DNA from: Lachnospiraceae bacterium
Lineage (GTDB): Bacteria > Bacillota > Clostridia > Lachnospirales > Lachnospiraceae
Assembly (NCBI GenBank): GCA_024683645.1
Contig: JAIKYA010000021.1
Location: forward strand, 1-33,076
DNA length: 33,076 bases
Direction: 5' to 3'
Under the pieces are notes generated by a model. That model was not told where the DNA came from, made no database searches, and saw only the letters and a program-made list of their open reading frames with translations. Of the stretch, positions 31,809-33,076 are shown piece by piece (position 1 is the stretch's first letter; each line of letters begins with the position of its first letter). The position numbers were made by a program, and so were the translations under genes.

Positions 31809-32789
31809 ATGAGAATAGAATTATCAGCTGAGAGAAGTAATGACCTACGAACATTTCGTTTATCGGAGTGCAACGTAAAAGAGTTAAAGGGTTTCCCTAT
31901 ATGTACAATAGGAAGAGGAAGTTATGTCGCTGAGATGATTATAAACTTCCGGCTGGATCAAATGCCTCTCGACAATCTACTTTACAATTTTCAGATAGGA
32001 AAATACTGTGCTGTTTCCGATGGGGTCTATTGTGGGATAGATATGAATCATGATTATAAGTCTGTTAGTATGTATCCACCTGATTATCAGGAGCATGTGT
32101 ATAATGATCGCTTTCAATCGAAAAGAAAGGGACAGATAATCGTGGAAAATGATTGTTGGCTGGGACATGGATGCAGAATACTCAGTGGGGTGACCATCCA
32201 TAACGGAGCGGTAGTCGGAACAGATGCAGTTGTAGCGAAGGATGTACCGCCTTATGCTATTGTTGTCGGAAATCCAGCCCGAATCATAAAGTATCGTTTT
32301 GAGCAAAGCATTATTGATGAACTTCTGAGGATAGCCTGGTGGGATTGGGACGAAGATGTGATAAAAAGCAGAATAGCAGATTTTGAGTTGCCTTCCGAAG
32401 AGTTCGTTTCAAAATACAGAGCGGAGAAAAAAACAATGGAAGATGTTTCACTTGATAAAGATAGATACCTTTTTTTCTCTGACTGTATGGATGATCCCTT
32501 TTCGATTCTGGGGAAGATACTCTTTGCGTTTGCTGAAAAGACAAGCGGTCAGCTGATAGTGGCCTGCCGGACGGATGACGAAATACAATTGATAAGGGAT
32601 TTTGCGGAGGGGATGTTTCTTGAAGGGCGTCTGATTGCTGTTTCAAAAAAAGGAATTAAGGATACCATTATCGGTGCGAAAGCGCGGTATTTGATAACAA
32701 ATAGATCAGAAGAAAACATAGATAGAATGTGCTTTGCGCAACAAATGGGGATGGTCTGTCTATCGGGTGTGGACAGTCCGATATTCTGA
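31809..32789 (+). CDS. Hexapeptide (Vat/CatB-like) acetyltransferase with unknown C-terminal domain
   Basis: 326 residues. Residues about 60-165 form a left-handed beta-helix of hexapeptide repeats (IGKYCAVSDGVYCGIDMNHD, VENDCWLGHGCRILSGVTIH, VVGTDAVVAKDVPPYAIVVG). His81 in the NHDY motif is the expected catalytic base, and RIAWWDWDEDVI is the family's terminal helix. This points to an O- or N-acetyltransferase acting on sugars. Residues about 205-326 form an extra domain (DRYLFFSDCMDD start, LSGVDSPIF end) that I do not recognise. ATG 31809 follows GCAGGTG, while the longer in-frame start at 31764 has no ribosome binding site. It is the last gene of the operon. Confidence 0.83.
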   Translation: MRIELSAERSNDLRTFRLSECNVKELKGFPICTIGRGSYVAEMIINFRLDQMPLDNLLYNFQIGKYCAVSDGVYCGIDMNHDYKSVSMYPPDYQEHVYNDRFQSKRKGQIIVENDCWLGHGCRILSGVTIHNGAVVGTDAVVAKDVPPYAIVVGNPARIIKYRFEQSIIDELLRIAWWDWDEDVIKSRIADFELPSEEFVSKYRAEKKTMEDVSLDKDRYLFFSDCMDDPFSILGKILFAFAEKTSGQLIVACRTDDEIQLIRDFAEGMFLEGRLIAVSKKGIKDTIIGAKARYLITNRSEENIDRMCFAQQMGMVCLSGVDSPIF

Positions 32790-32805
32790 GAACTGCGGAC
32801 TACAG

Positions 32806-32834
32806 AATATGCCCCCACAAGGAGGATATTTTAC
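32806..32834 (+). terminator. Candidate terminator after the glycan operon
   Basis: AATAT (32806-32810) pairs with ATATT (32826-32830), and CCCCC (32812-32816) with GGAGG (32821-32825) with one mismatch around an ACAA loop. The tail TTTAC is weak. Confidence 0.5.
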
Positions 32835-32890
32835 TATATCTGCGTGATAAAGAAATCGTGAAAAAATCTGTCCCAAATCCACGAAATCCC

Positions 32891-32919
32891 TTGATTTTTT
32901 GACAAAAACATGGTATATT
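32891..32919 (+). promoter_or_regulatory. Sigma-A type promoter of the last gene
   Basis: TTGATT (32891-32896), 17 bases, TATATT (32914-32919). It predicts a leader of about 105 bases before the start at 33031. No sigma-28 pattern is visible here. Confidence 0.6.
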
Positions 32920-32950
32920 TCAAGTAACTATCAGTAGGGATTTTGTACCC

Positions 32951-33024
32951 ATCTGCAGGCGGATTTTTAACTTTCACAGTGGAAGTGAGAGGCGTCGCAG
33001 ATCTATCAGGGAGGAAAGGAGGGT
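32951..33024 (+). promoter_or_regulatory. Structured leader with GGA in a hairpin loop
   Basis: CTTTCAC (32971-32977) pairs with GTGAGAG (32985-32991) with one G-T pair, leaving loop AGTGGAA with GGA at 32981-32983. ATCTGC (32951-32956) can pair either with GCGGAT (32959-32964) or with GCAGAT (32997-33002), so two folds compete. The ribosome binding site AAAGGAGGG (33016-33024) holds a further GGA. The layout parallels the flagellin leaders. Confidence 0.45.
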
Positions 33025-33030
33025 ACGGAT

Positions 33031-33076
33031 ATGGCTATAAATACAAACGTCTTATCGAGCGTCTATAACTTTTATC
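33031..33076 (+). CDS. Start of a protein with flagellin-like N-terminus (cut by window end)
   Basis: Only 15 residues are visible: MAINTNVLSSVYNFY. MAINTNVLS is the opening of many flagellins, but the next residues (SVYNFY) do not follow the flagellin pattern (SLNAQRNL). It may be a flagellar accessory or filament-associated protein instead. The start is firm: a GGAGGG site is seven bases upstream. It is the first gene after the glycan operon and has its own promoter and structured leader. Confidence 0.55.
   Translation, partial: MAINTNVLSSVYNFY

Noticed and set aside
32920..33024. Cyclic di-GMP riboswitch before the last gene
   Set aside because: Such riboswitches do control flagellar genes in Clostridia, but I could not find the conserved GGCAAA and GACGCAAAGCCTC-type elements.

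Overview
The window looks like a chromosomal flagellar locus from a low-to-mid GC Gram-positive bacterium of the class Clostridia, most likely a motile Lachnospiraceae (the Roseburia/Butyrivibrio/Agathobacter type). The evidence is the gene order flgM-flgN-flgK-flgL-fliW-csrA-flaG-fliD-fliS, strong AGGAGG ribosome binding sites, Bacillus-type sigma-28 promoters, and Clostridia-type flagellins that start MVVQHNLTAMNSNRMLG. The genus cannot be fixed from the sequence alone.

Layout. (1) Bases 1-6477: end of flgM, a terminator, a repeat-rich intergenic mosaic, then flgN, two unequal flgK paralogues and an enlarged flgL (hook-filament junction and its chaperone). (2) 6472-7400: fliW and csrA, a terminator and a cluster of palindromes. 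(3) 7412-10580: a sigma-28 promoter followed by flaG, fliD, fliS and a FliT-like gene (cap, flagellin chaperone). (4) 10603-14374: a possible tiny ORF and three overlapping genes: a capsule-type glycosyltransferase, a CgeB/DUF3880-type glycosyltransferase and a Maf/DUF115 protein of the flagellin glycosyltransferase family. (5) 14375-16410: two 272-residue flagellins that differ by two residues, each with its own leader and terminator. (6) 16453-18774, minus strand: a three-domain glycosyltransferase-methyltransferase-glycosyltransferase. (7) 18875-32789: a plus-strand run of about 14 kb with tightly packed genes for an O-antigen-ligase-like membrane protein, several GT2 enzymes, LicD, a second Maf/DUF115, two more CgeB-type enzymes (one fused to GT2), a degenerate GT2, a GT11 fucosyltransferase and a hexapeptide acetyltransferase. 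(8) 32790-33076: a terminator-like hairpin, a promoter, a structured leader and the start of a further gene with a flagellin-like N-terminus, cut by the window end.

How it fits together. FlgM/sigma-28 sets the order of late gene expression. FliW and CsrA are the known partner-switch pair that ties flagellin translation to flagellin export. Both flagellin leaders carry GGA in a hairpin loop plus a second GGA in the Shine-Dalgarno sequence, so regulator and target appear to sit in the same window. The flagellins are short and almost reduced to their conserved ends, yet they lie inside roughly 20 kb of glycan genes including two Maf-type proteins. The simplest reading is a flagellin glycosylation island making a complex, probably fucosylated and acetylated and possibly LicD-modified glycan. 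The glycan structure and the flagellin attachment are inferred, not shown. No genes for nonulosonic acid or GDP-fucose synthesis are present here.
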